The translations under genes and the position numbers were made by a program. Positions 35,931 to 47,954 of a stretch of DNA of 64,000 bases are shown piece by piece. The notes under the pieces are model-generated. The model was not told the DNA's origin. It did not search any database and worked only from the letters and a program-made list of their open reading frames with translations. The first letter of the stretch is position 1. Each line of letters starts with the position of its first letter. The DNA is taken from positions 3,150,001-3,214,000 of the forward strand of contig NC_063259.1 of assembly GCF_019578655.1 (NCBI RefSeq), written 5' to 3'. The stretch is from Ricinus communis (Eukaryota; Streptophyta; Magnoliopsida; Malpighiales; Euphorbiaceae).

Positions 35931-38900
35931 AAATATACCCCTCTTATGGAGTTGTTTTCTCATATTAATAAATATACCCCTTTTACGAGATTGGTTTCTC
36001 ATACTCACAAAAATACCACTCTTACGGAGTTCTTTTCTTATATTAAAAAAATACCCATTTTGCAGGGTTGTTTTCCCACTCACAAATAAACCCCTCTCCC
36101 AGTGTTGTTTTCTAATATTTATAAATATATCCCTCTTATGGGGTTGTTTTCTCATATTAAGAGATATATACCCCTTTTTCGGGGTTTACTCGTACTCACA
36201 AATATACCCCTCTTATAGGGTTGCTGTCTCATATTTATAAATATACCCTTTTACAATATTATTTTCTCATACTCATAAATGTACCCGATTTACGGTATTA
36301 TTTTCTTATATTCATAAATATACCCCTTTTACGGGGTTGTTATCTCATACTCACGAATATACCTCTTTTACGCGGTTGTTTTCTAATATTTATAAATATA
36401 GCCCTCTTACGGGGTTGTTTTCACATATCAACAAAGATATGTGAAAAAGATACCCCTTTTACGAGGTTATTTTCTCATACTAATAATTATACCCCTCTTA
36501 CTAGTTGTTTTCTCATAAATATATCCGTTTTACAGTGTTATTTTTCATAATCACAAATATACCCCTCTTACGGGTTTATTTTCTCATACTCACAAATACA
36601 CCCTTTTCTATGGGGTTAGTTTCTCATACTTATAAATATACCCCTATTACGGGGTTGTTTTTTATTTTCTACAACTATAACCCTCTTACGTGGTTGTTTT
36701 CTCATAATAACAAATATACTCCTTTTACAGTGTTGTTTTCTCATACTCATAAATATACCTCTTTGACGGTATTGTTTACTCATATTCATAAATACACTCC
36801 TTTTATGTGGTTGCTTTCTCACACTCAACAATATACCACTCGTACGGGATTGTTTTCTCGTATTAACAATTATGCTCTTTTGACGAGTTGGTTTCTCATA
36901 CTCACAAATATACCCCTATTGCGGGTTCTTTTTCTAATATTTATAAATATATCCCTCTCACGGGGCTGTTTTCTCATATTAAAAAATATATCCCTTCTAT
37001 AGAGTTATTTTCTCATTCTCACAGATATATCCCTTTTACGGTGCTGTTTTCTCACTCTCATAAATGTACCCCACTTATCGGGTTCTTTTCTTATATTGAC
37101 AAATATACCCCTCTTACGGGGTTGTTTTCTCATATTCATAAATACATCTTTTTTACGGGGTTGCTTTCTCATACTCACAAATATACCCTTGTACGGGGTT
37201 ATTTTCTCATATTCATAAATATACCTTTTTAAAAGGTTATTTTCTCATATTCATAAATATACCTTTTTAAAAGGTTATTTTCTCATATTCATAAATATAC
37301 CTTTCTTAAAGAGTTATTTTCTCATAATCACGAATTTACTCCTTCTATAGGGTTGTTTTCTAATATTTACAGATATACCCCACTTACATAGTTGTTTTCT
37401 GAGATTAATAAATATACCAGTTTTACGGGATTATTTTCTCATATTCATGAATATACCCCTTTTATGTTGTTGCTTTCTCAAGCTCACAACCCCTTGTATA
37501 AGGCTGTTTTCTTATATTCATAAATATACCGTTTTTATGAGGTTGTTTTCTCACACTCACAAATATACTCATTATATGGGATTTTTTTCTAATATTTATA
37601 AATAACCCCTTTTTCGAGGTTGTTTTCTCATATTAAAAATATACCCTTTTCACAAGGTACTTAAATGTATCCCTCTTGCGGGGTTATTTACTTATACTCA
37701 TAAATATATTGCTTTTACGAGGTTATTTTCTCATACTCCCAAATACACCCTTGTTACGGGGTTATTTTCTAATATTTACAAATATACACCTCTTATGGAG
37801 TTATTTTCTCATATTAAAAAATATACACCTCTTATGGAGTTATTTTCTCATATTAAAAAATATACCCTTGTCATGGAATTATTTTCTCAGATTGTTAAAT
37901 GTATCCCTTTTACGGAGTTCTTTTCTCATACTCATAAATGTACCCTTCGTACGGGATTATTTTCTCATATTCATAAATATGCATTTTTTTTACGGGGTTG
38001 GTTTCTAATATTTACAAATATGTCCCTTTTATGGGATTGTTTTCTCATATTAAAAGATATACCCCTTTTTCGGAGTTGTTTTCGCATACTCCACTGTTAC
38101 GGGGTTGTTTTCTCATATTTATAAATCTATCCCTTTTTACAGACTTGTTTTCTCATACTTACAAATATACCCCTGTTACAGGATTATTTTCTAATATTTA
38201 CAAATATACCCTCCTTATGGGGTTGTTTTCGCATATTAACAAAGATACCCCTTTTACGTGATTGTTTTCTCATATTCATAAATATGCCTCTTTTATGGGG
38301 TATTTTTCTCATATTCAAAAATGTGCCACATTTACAGGGTTGTTTTCTCGTACTCATAAATATACCCCTCTTACGGGGTTGTTTTCTAATATTAAGAAAT
38401 ATACCCCTTTTATTGGATTGCTTTCTCATACTCACAAATACACCCGTCGTACGGGGTTGGTTTCTCATATTTATAAAGATACCCATTTTATGAGGTTTTT
38501 ATCTCACACTCATAATATACGCCTCTTATGTGGTTGTTTTCTCATACTTATAAAGATACCCTTTTTATGAGGTTCTTTTCTCTTTCTCATAAATATATCA
38601 TTTTTACGAGGTTATTTTCTCATTCTCATATTCATAAATATAGCTCTTTTATGGGGTTGTTTTCTCATACTCATAAATATACCCCTCTTATGTGGTTGTT
38701 TTTTATTATTCTCAACTATTACCCTCTTGTGGTGTTCTTTTCTCATATTTAGAAATATACCCCTTTTACTGGATTGCTTTCTCATACTTACAAATACACC
38801 CCTTGTACGGGATTAGTTTCTCATATTTATAAAGATACCCCTTTTACGGGGTTGTTATCTCACACTCATAAATATACACCTCTTATGGGGTAATTTTCTC

Positions 38901-39902
38901 ATACTCATAAATGTACTTTTTTATAAGGTTATTTTCTCATTCTCATAAATATATCCCTCGCAAGGGGATGTTTTCTCATATTCATAAATATACCCATGTT
39001 GCGGGGTTGTTTTCTAATATTTAGAAAATATTCCCCTCTTACAAGGTTATTTTCTTATATTAATAAATGTACCCCTTTTACAAGGTCTTTTACTCATACT
39101 AAAAATTATACCCCTCTTACAGGATTGGTTTCTTATATTTATAAATAAACCCCTTTTACATTGTTATTTTCTCACACCTATAAATGTGCCCCACTTACGG
39201 GGTTGTTTTCTTATATTCACAAATATACCCCTTTATAGGGTTGTTTTCTCACACTCACAAATATACCCCTATTATGAGGTTTTTTTCAATATTTACAAAA
39301 ATACCCCTCTTACAGGGTTCTTTTTGCATACTAAAAAAGATACTCGTTTTACAGGTTGTTTTCTCATACTCATAAATATACCCCTCTTACGAGGTTGTTT
39401 TCTCATATTCATAAATATACCCCTTATACGAGGTTGCTTTCTTATACTCGCAAATATACCTCTCGTACGAGGTTATTTTCTCATATTCATAAATGTATCC
39501 CTTTTACAAGATTGTTTTCTCATACTCATAAATGTACCCTATTTATGGGGTTGTATTCTTATATTCACAAATATACCCCTTTACGGGGTTATTTTCTAAT
39601 ATTTATAAATATACCCCTCTTACGGAGTTGGTTTCGAATATTTATAAATATATTCCTCTTATGGGGTTGTTTTCGCATATTAATAAACATACCCATTTTA
39701 CGGGGTTGTTTTCTCATACTCATAAATATACCCCACTTCCGGAGTTGTTTTCTCATATTCATAAATATACCTCTTTTATGGGGTTGCTTTCTCATGCTCA
39801 ACATTATACCCCTCGTACGGGGTTGTTTTCTCATATTTATCAATATCCCCTTTCTTCGGGGTTGGTCTTTCATACTCATAAATATATCCCTCTTATAGGG
39901 TT
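35931..39902 (-). repeat. inverted 4-kb block of the 39-bp array
   Basis: At 35931 the sequence flips in mid-monomer from GAGCATGAGAAAACA to AATATACCCCTCTTATGGAG, and it stays in - orientation until about 39902, where TCTTATAGGG gives way to TTATATTTATAGATATGAG. The block holds about 100 monomers of the same subtypes. Exact local doublets occur at about 37201-37300 (38-bp period) and 37783-37865 (39-bp period), indicating recent duplication. Both junctions are within array sequence without foreign DNA. Confidence 0.93.
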
Positions 39903-42900
39903 ATATTTATAGATATGAGAAAATAACCCCAAAAGAGGGGTATATTTATGAGTATGAGAAAACAATCACGTAAAAGGAGAATATTTATTAATTTAAGAAA
40001 ACAACCATGTAAGAAGGGTATATTTATGAGTATGAGAAACAACCCTGTGAAAAGGGTATATTTTTAGTATGAGAAGGCAACCCCATATAAGGGGTATATT
40101 TATAAATATTAGAAAATAACTCCATAAAAGGGGTATATTTGTGAGTGTGAGAAGACAATGTCAGAAAAGTTGTATATTATGGGAAAACAACCCTGTAAGA
40201 GGGGTATATTTGTGAGTATGGAGAAACAACCCCCTAAAAGGAGAAATTTTTTATTAAGAGAAAACAACACCGTAAGATATGTATATTTGTAAATATTAGA
40301 AAAAGAACCCCGTAAGAGGGATATATTTATAAATATAAGAAAACAATCCCGTAAAAGGAGATCATTTGTGAGTATGAGAAACCAAACTTGTAAAGGGGTA
40401 TATTTATCAGTTTGAAAAAACTACCTCGTAATAGGAGTTTATTTGGGAGTATGAAATAACAACCCCATAAGAAAGGTATATTTATGAATATGAGATAACA
40501 ACCCCGTAAAGGGGGTATATTTGTTAACATGAGAAACAACACCTTAAAAAGGGGCATATATTATAAATATGAGAAAATAATCCTATACGAGGGGTATATT
40601 TGTGAGTATGAGAAAGGAACAATATAGAAAGGGTATACTTATGAATTTTAGACAACAACCCTATAAGAGGGATATATTTATGAGTATGAGAAAATAACCC
40701 CGTGAAAGGGATACATTTTTTAAATGAGAAAACAACCTCTTAACAAGAGGGCTATATTAGTAAATATTAGAAAACAACTTCGTAATAGGGGTATATTTGT
40801 GAGTATGAGAAAACAACGTTCTAATAATGGTATATTTATGAGTATGGGAAAACAACACTGTAAGAGAGGTATATTTGTGAATATGCAAAAACAAACCCAT
40901 AAAAGAGGTGTATCTTTTATAATGAAAAAACAACCCTGTAAGAGAGGTATATTTGTAAATATTAGAGAACAATCACACAAGAGGGGTATATTTGTAAATA
41001 TTAGAAAATAACCACGTAACAGGGGTATATTTATGAGTATAAGAAAGCAACCCAATAAAGGGGTATAGTTTTTAATATGAGAAAACTACACTGTAAGATG
41101 GTTAAAGTTTTATAAAAATTACAAAACTTCCCCGTAATAGGCATATATTTGTAAGTATAAGAAAATAACCTCGTAAAAAGGTATATTTATGAATATAAGA
41201 AAACAACCCTGTAAGAGGGGTATATTTGTAAGTATGAGAAAATAACACGTATAAAGGGATATATTTTTTAATATGACAAAAAACAAGCCTATAAAATAGA
41301 TATTTTTTAAATATTAGAAAATAATCCTGTAACAGGGATATATTTATTAATATGAGAAACAACCCTTAAAAATGATATATTTATGACTATGAGAAAACAA
41401 TCCCATAAGAGGGGTATATTTGTAAATATGAGGAAACAACACCGTAATGAGGTTATATATATGAATATGAGAAAACAACCCCGTAAGAGGGGTATATTTG
41501 TGAGTATGAGAAAGCAACACTGCAAAAAAGGTATATTTATAATTTTGAGAAAACAACCCCGTAAGAATGGTAAATTTATGAGTTCATATAACCCCGAAAA
41601 AAGGGTACATTTTTTAATATGATAAAATGATCCCGTAAGAGGGGTATACTTATAAATATTAGAAAACAACCCCATAATAGTGGTATATTTTTTAGTATGA
41701 GAAAACAACCTCGTAAAATCTGTATAATTATGATTATGAGAAAACAACCATGTACAAGGAGTATACTTTTAAGTATGAGAAAACAATAACATAAAAGGGG
41801 AATACTTATGAATTTGAGAAGACAACCTTGTAAGACGGGTATATTTATGTGTATGAGAAAATAACTAAGTAAATATGGGTTACATTTTTTAATATGAGAA
41901 AAAAAACCCGTAAGAGGGATATATCTTTTAATATAAGAAAATAACCCCGTAAAAGATACATATTTATAAATATTAGAAAGCAATCTTAGAAGAGGGGTAT
42001 ATTTTTAAGTGTGAGAAAACAACCTCGTAAAAGGGGTATATATTTGAATATGAGAAAATTATCCCGTAAGAGGAGTATATTTGTGAGTATGAGAAAACAA
42101 CCCCGTAAAAGGGGTATATTTATTAATATGAGAAACGAACCCCGTAAGAGGGGTATATTTAAGAATATTAGAAAACAACCCCGTAAGATGTGTATATTTA
42201 TGAGCATGAGAAAATAACCCCGTAAAAAGGGTATATTTATGAATATGAGAAAACAACCTCGTTCAATGGGTTTATTTATGAGTATAAGAAAGGAACACCA
42301 TAAAAAGGGTATATTTATGAATACGAGAAAACAATCCAGTAAGAGGGGTATATGTTTAATTATTAGAAAACAACACTGCAACAGGGGTATATTTGTGAAT
42401 ATGAGAAAATAACCCCGTAAAAAGGGTATACTCATAAATATGTGAAAACAACCCTATATGAGGAGTATATTTGTGCACATGGGAAAACAACATCGTAAAA
42501 AGCATATATTTATGCATATGAGAAAACAACCCTATACGAGGAGTAGATTTGTGAGTATGACTAAGCAACACCGTAAAATGGGTATATTTATGAATTTGAG
42601 AAAACAACCTTGTAAGAGGGGTATATTTATGAGTATTGATCCGTAAAAGGGTACATTTTTTAATATGAGAAAACAACCTCGTAAGAGGGATATATTTATG
42701 AGTGTGAGAAAACAACCTAGTAAAAAGGGTGTATCTGTCAATATAAGAGAACAACCCCAAAAGAGCGGTACATTTGTCAGTATGAGAAAACAATCCTATA
42801 AAAAGGATATATTTATGAATGTGAGAAAACAACCTCGTAAGCAGGGTATATTTATGAGTATGAGAAAGTAACCTCGTAAAGGGGATATATATTTTAATAT

Positions 42901-44914
42901 TAAGAAACAACTTTGTAAGAGTGATATATTTGTATATATTAGAAAACAACCCCATAAGAGGGGTGTATTTGTGAGTGTGAGAAAATAATCCCGTAAATAG
43001 GGTATATTTACGAATATGAGAAAACAACCCATAAGAGGTGTATATTTATGAGATGAGAAAATAATCCTGTGAAAGGGGTATATTTGTTAATATGAGCAAA
43101 CGACTCCGTATAAGGGGTATATTTGTAAATATTAGAAAACAACCGTATAAAATGGTATATTTTTTACTATGAGAACACAACCACGTAAAAATTGTATATT
43201 TATGAATATGAGAAAACAACCTCATGCGAGAGGTATATATGTGAATATGAGAGAACAACCTCGTAAAAGGGGTATATTTATGAATATGAGAAAATAACCA
43301 CGTAAGTGGGGTATATTTGTGAGTATGAGAAAACAACCACGTAAAAAAGGTATATTTTTTAATATGATAAAACAACTCCGTAAGAGGGGTATATTTATAA
43401 ATATTAGAAAACAGAACCGGGGGTATATTTGTGAGTATGAGAGAAAGACCATGCAAATATAGTATATTTATGAGTATAAGAAAATAACCTCGTAAGAAGG
43501 GTATATTTATAAATATGAGAATACAAACCCGTACGAGGAGTGTATTTGGGATTCTAAGAAAGTAACCCTGTGGAAGGAGTACATTTATGAATATATGAAG
43601 ATAACCCCATAAGAGGGGTATATTTATGAGCTTGAGATAATAACCCCGTACGAGGGGTATATTTATGAGTTTAAGAAAGCAACACCGAAAAGGGGGTATA
43701 TTTATGAGTATAAGAAAACAACATTGCAAAAGGAGTATAGTTTTTAATAGGAGAAAACAACCCCGTAAGAGAGGTATATTTATAAGTATAAGAAGACCAC
43801 CTCGTTCAAAGGATATATATGTGACTTTGAGAAAGCAACCCTGTAAAAGGGGCATATTTATGAATATGAGAAAACAACCCCATAAGAAGGGTATATTTCT
43901 GAGTCTGAGAAAACAACCTTATATGATGGGTATATTTGTGAGTTTGAGAAAGTAACCCGAGAAAGGGGGCATTTTTATGAATATGAGAAAACATCCCCGT
44001 AAGTAGAGTATATTTGTAAGTATGAGAAAATAAACTCGTAAAAAGGGTATATTTGTCAATATAAGAAAATAACCTTGTAAGTGCGGTGTATTTGTGATTC
44101 TAAGAAAACAACCCTGCAAAAGGGGTATGTTTATGAATATGAGAAAACAACCCCATAAGCGGGGTATATTTGTGAGAAAAGATCCATGTAAAAGGGGTTA
44201 TATTTACTAATATGAGAAAACAAGTCCAGAAGAGTGGTATATTTGTAAATACTAGAAAACAACCCTGTAAGAGGGGTAGATTTGTGAGTATGACAAAACA
44301 ACCACGTAAAAAATGTATATTTATAAGTATGAGAAAACAACCATGTACGAGGGGTATATTTTTTAGTATGAGAAAGCAACACCGTAAAATGGGTATATTA
44401 ATCAATTTGAGAAGAAAACCTTGTAAGAGGGGTATATTTGTTAGTGTGAGAGAGCAACATTGTAAAGGGGTATATTTATGAATTTGCCGAAATAACCCGA
44501 TAAGAAGTGTATATTTATGAGTATGAGAAAACAACCACGTGAAAGGGTTAGATTTTTTAATATAAGAAAAAAACCCCTTAAGAGGGATATATTTGTAAAT
44601 ATTAGAAAAACAACCACGTAACAGGGGTATATTTGTAAGTATGAGAAAATAACCTCGGAAAAGTGGTATTTTTATGAGTATGGCAAAGGAACCTTGTAAT
44701 GAGGATAAATTTGTAAGTATGGGAAAACAATCCCGTAAGACGGGTATATTTTTTATTATGAGAAAACAACCCCGTAAGAGAGATATATTTGTAAATATAA
44801 GAAAATGACCCCGCAAGGGGGTATATATATATATATTAGAAAAGAATCCTGTAAGAGTGGTTTATTTGTAAGTATAAGGAAAAGAACTTGTAAAAAGGGT
44901 ATAGCTATGAGTTT
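39903..44914 (+). repeat. 39-bp tandem array, + orientation, block 5
   Basis: The array is back in + orientation after the inverted block. Around 42000-42900 monomers are comparatively close to each other and give long open frames on both strands, the expected effect of a low indel rate in a 39-bp unit. The block ends near 44914, where GCTATGAGTTTG passes into GCGGGGTATGACGAGCC. Confidence 0.95.
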
Positions 44915-45315
44915 GGCGGGGTATGACGAGCCTGAGGATCTCGCCATCCGATCTTGGAGGATGGATTACACTTCTTTTATTCTTCAGTTGCTGGGGACTG
45001 TGCCTTTCGACCATGATATCACTCAAGTACCTTTTCTAGTCTACTTCAAATTCTTCATCTTTTAAATTATGCTTTTCTAAACACTTTGTTTTCAGTTCAT
45101 CCACCGTGCCCGCTACTCCTTAACCAACCGAGGGGCGATGAGCCCGAAGTTCCAAGCCCTCTCATGTTTCGGGCTCCTCTACTGGTGTAGCCTCTGAAGC
45201 ACCTCCTACAGCCATGTATGATGTGATTTTAGGGAGCATCACATTCCCCCCAGATCTAATGGTCTCACACTAGAGCCCCCATGGTGCAATAGAGCACTGA
45301 CTCACCATGGAGCAT

Positions 45316-45380
45316 TGCCAATTCGGTTGTTTGACCATTACCGATTCGGTTGTTTGAGCATTACTGATTCGGTTGTGTGC
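45316..45380 (+). repeat. three copies of a 23-bp direct repeat
   Basis: The word ATTCGGTTG starts at 45321, 45344 and 45367, exactly 23 bp apart, with the linking GACCATTACC / GAGCATTACT part also conserved. It lies about 150-200 bp upstream of the ATG at 45519 and could be promoter-proximal. Confidence 0.8.
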
Positions 45381-45454
45381 ACAGCCGGCCGGCTGTACGA
45401 TCAACCGATTCGACTCTACAGTCGCAGAGTTTGAATAAAATACTGATTTTGAGG

Positions 45455-45463
45455 CTATAATAC
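45455..45463 (+). promoter_or_regulatory. possible TATA box for the antisense ORF
   Basis: CTATAATAC lies 64 bp upstream of the ATG at 45519 and is followed by a C-rich leader (CACCCCTCACACTTCCCC). The spacing is reasonable for a plant promoter, but no other evidence supports transcription. Confidence 0.3.
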
Positions 45464-45518
45464 ACAAGCACCCCTCACACTTCCCCATACACAATTCTTC
45501 TTCCAAAAGCTAAACAAC

Positions 45519-46790
45519 ATGTCCCAAAAAGAGTCAAAAGCTTACAAACCCTTCTAAAACCTAACTGGTAATGATTGGATAAAACTTGGGAAATTCTATT
45601 ATTTCATCCTTCAAAGCCATGCAACAAACCAAGCTTGATTATAGGTTTCTCCATTCTACTATTAACTTTTGGTGTCCAAAAGACCATGTCTTTAAGTTCA
45701 ATGGCCAAGATTTGTCCCCTATAATTGAAAAGTTCTCTACCATTATTGGAGGCTCTATCGATTCCTCCTATCCGATTGTTTTGCTAAAATTTGATGATCC
45801 CTTCCTTGGAAAATTGGTGGAGCTATTTGACATGACCCCAGCTAAGGTTCTTTCCCATTCTATTGATGAACATATTACCTCTATTCTTAACTCTCTTATT
45901 GTGAGAAGAAAGAAAAAGGAAGACCTGCTTGGAGTCGAATTTTGGGTTTTTGTCTTTACGCCCAATTTCTATTGATTTCACCTCAAGGATGGGGAGACAT
46001 TAGGATTACTGGTATTATAGCTAAAGTGAAATGTGGAGTGATCGTATACCTGTCATTCTGGCTAAAACCATCATTAGGTTAGACATGTACAAAACCCATC
46101 AGCGGTTTTGAGGCAACCTCATCCTCTTATGGGTACAAAACTAAATCAATTTTTTCTTTTATTATTTTTGCCTTAACTTTTGCTTAATTAGCCCTTTCAA
46201 GTTTTCAACTTAGCTTTCTTTTGTCTTTTCCTTCTTTTTTTTTCTTTTGCAGATTTGGTTGCACGAAAGCTCTAAATACTAACCATTTCGAGGAACATTG
46301 ACACGTACGAGTCGAAGCACGTGTAGATTCGATCGGTGGTTACCTCATGGGACCATGTTGGCTGGATTTCTTAGATGAAGGGCATCCTAGATACACTTTT
46401 TCGCTAGTACTGTCCCTAATGGAGAATCAAGCATGTCACACTTAAGGTATATGACAATCGTGTGCCTCTACCTGGATTACGAGCATCCACTTTCTACATA
46501 CCCTTAAGGCTTTGTCGTCAGTAAGGCAAAAAACAAGGGATCTTGGAATTTACTCTTGAGTTTCAAGGTTTCCCCCCTTAGATAGGATTTCTTAAATAAG
46601 ATGGAGAGACTATGGCCTTACTGGGACATAGAGCGCAATCTTGATTTTGAAGGTGATCTGACCATAGATGATAACTACAAGGCTTGAGTCGAGCTTCAAA
46701 TTACCACTTTCCTTGGACTTGGAAGGTTCAATAAGACTTGAGAGCTAGCTGTTGATTCTAAAGATGTGGATGCAAATGCAACGAGAAGAA
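45519..46790 (+). pseudogene. DUF7745 / plant-mobile-domain-like ORF, antisense to a Tat element
   Basis: ATG at 45519 gives MSQKESKAYKPF and a stop at 45555. The frame shifted by one then stays open to 45975 and reads RFLHSTINFWCPKDHVFKFN, then DLSPIIEKFSTIIGG. That pattern (FW-D/K-..HVF-F-G-E-L-PTIEEF--I-G) is that of the plant DUF7745/plant-mobile-domain family. A stop follows at about 45973. From 46132 (GGGTACAAAAC) to 46252 a T-rich stretch ending TTTCTTTTGCAG looks like an intron, followed by ATTTGGTTGCACGAAAGC (IWLHES) and degraded sequence to about 46790. It lies downstream of, and opposite to, the integrase of the neighbouring Tat element, the place where extra antisense ORFs are known in that lineage. 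Its role is unknown. This copy has a frameshift and stops. Confidence 0.55.
46132..46251 (+). other. probable intron in the antisense ORF
   Basis: The stretch is T-rich, with a long pyrimidine run (CTTTTCCTTCTTTTTTTTTC) ending in a perfect TTTTGCAG acceptor at 46251. A GT at about 46132-46133 is a possible donor. Protein-like sequence typical of the family (IWLHE) resumes right after the acceptor. Confidence 0.45.
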
Positions 46791-47954
46791 AATAATAAAT
46801 ATATTTGTTTTTAGATCTCATTCATTTTATTTAGTACTTTAGCTTAGTTTTTCTTTTTATTTAGTGCACAAGGTAATGTACAAAACATATATGCTTGATT
46901 TCTCATGATACAATTTTTGTGATCAGTCAGTCTTTTCAAATTATCTAATTGATTATTTTCTCTCATTGCCCTGATTTTTGCTAACTATCCCTTTTGGGTT
47001 TTTAGGTCAATAGGCTATCTTTTCTATTATATTTTACTTTTTATACTAGTAATTCTTCAAACAATCCAGGTTGATTGGCTTAAAGAACTCGTTTCCTTCT
47101 AAATCCGAGATCTTAGCGGCACCTTTAGGTAGGATTTTCTTTACTAAGTATGGGCCTTCCTAATTAGGCTTGAACTTCCCTCTTAGATTGAACATAGTAA
47201 GTCTTGTGTGTTTTAACACCAAATCTCCAGCTTAGATCTTTTCTAGCTTCACTTTCTTATTGAATATCTTGACTATCTATTTTTGGTACAATTGCATGTG
47301 GTATAGGGCTTTCATCCTTCTTTCATCATCTAGAGCCAGCTGTTGGTATCTCTACTTCAGCTGACTGGCACTCGAGTATTTCTACCTCCAACACCACTCT
47401 TAAAGACTTCGACTCTAACTCACTAGCAAGACCGCTTTAGTCCCGAAAACTAAAGACTATTGAGTCTACCCAGTCGATGATCGCTTAATCATTTAATATC
47501 CCTAAACTGCAAAAGGTAACCGAAATGACCAATCCTTGTGATTATAAACCATCTAATTGAGGGAATTTTCTTTAAGTTCTTGTTAGTTGTTGCAACTGCT
47601 CCATTTGCTTAAGGTCTACATGAAAAAGACTTGTGATGCTCAATCTTGTATTCTGCTAATAAATTTGCCACTTCACTTATGAACTGCACCCTATTATTTG
47701 TCACAACATGATGTGGGACACCATATATACAGATTATATTCCTTTCTATAAACCTGGCCATTTCTCTTGCCCCCACAGTAGTGAATGACTTAGCCTCAAC
47801 CCATTTTGGAGAAATAGTCGATCACCACTACTATATATATGTGACCATTTGAAGGAGGTTTTATCTCTCTTATGATGTCAATTCCTTGAGCTATAAATGG
47901 CCATGGAGATGTTAAGTTATGTAGCTTAATCGAAGGTACATGACTTAGGTCATT
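46791..47954 (-). pseudogene. decayed integrase core of an Ogre/Tat-type element
   Basis: On the - strand, downstream of the zinc finger, the core can be followed from 47900 to about 47600: SPWPFIAQGIDIIREIKPPS, then NGHIYIVVVIDYFSK, then a stop, then MARFIERN-like and NLYIWCPTSCCDK-like pieces. This matches the WPF..WGID..G.I...SNGH.YI.VAIDYF.KW pattern of Tat-lineage integrases, with the first catalytic Asp (GID) kept. Beyond 47550 only scattered similarity remains (47040-47300), and I could not find a polypurine tract or LTR on this side. Confidence 0.65.

Larger units (their letters stand above)
44915..45518 (+). other. unclassified segment upstream of the antisense ORF
   Basis: Single-copy-looking DNA between the array and the DUF7745-like ORF. 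An open piece (GYDEPEDLAIRSWRMDYTSF, then ILQLLGTVPFD) ends near 45030, followed by GTACCTTTTC and, 45080-45097, a T-rich stretch ending TTTTCAG. This looks like an intron, with the next piece starting TTCATCCACCG. Further right are three copies of a 23-bp unit and a TATA-like element. It may be 3' or leader sequence of the adjacent Tat element. No family was recognised. Confidence 0.35.

Noticed and set aside
1..44914. Dozens of open frames of 60-300 codons within the array
   Set aside because: They follow from a 39-bp unit with no stop in three frames; they overlap on both strands, start anywhere, and are interrupted wherever a monomer has an indel or the CAAC to TAAC change.
45270..45506. 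78-codon - strand frame
   Set aside because: It overlaps the 23-bp repeats and the leader of the + strand ORF; composition does not look like a protein family.
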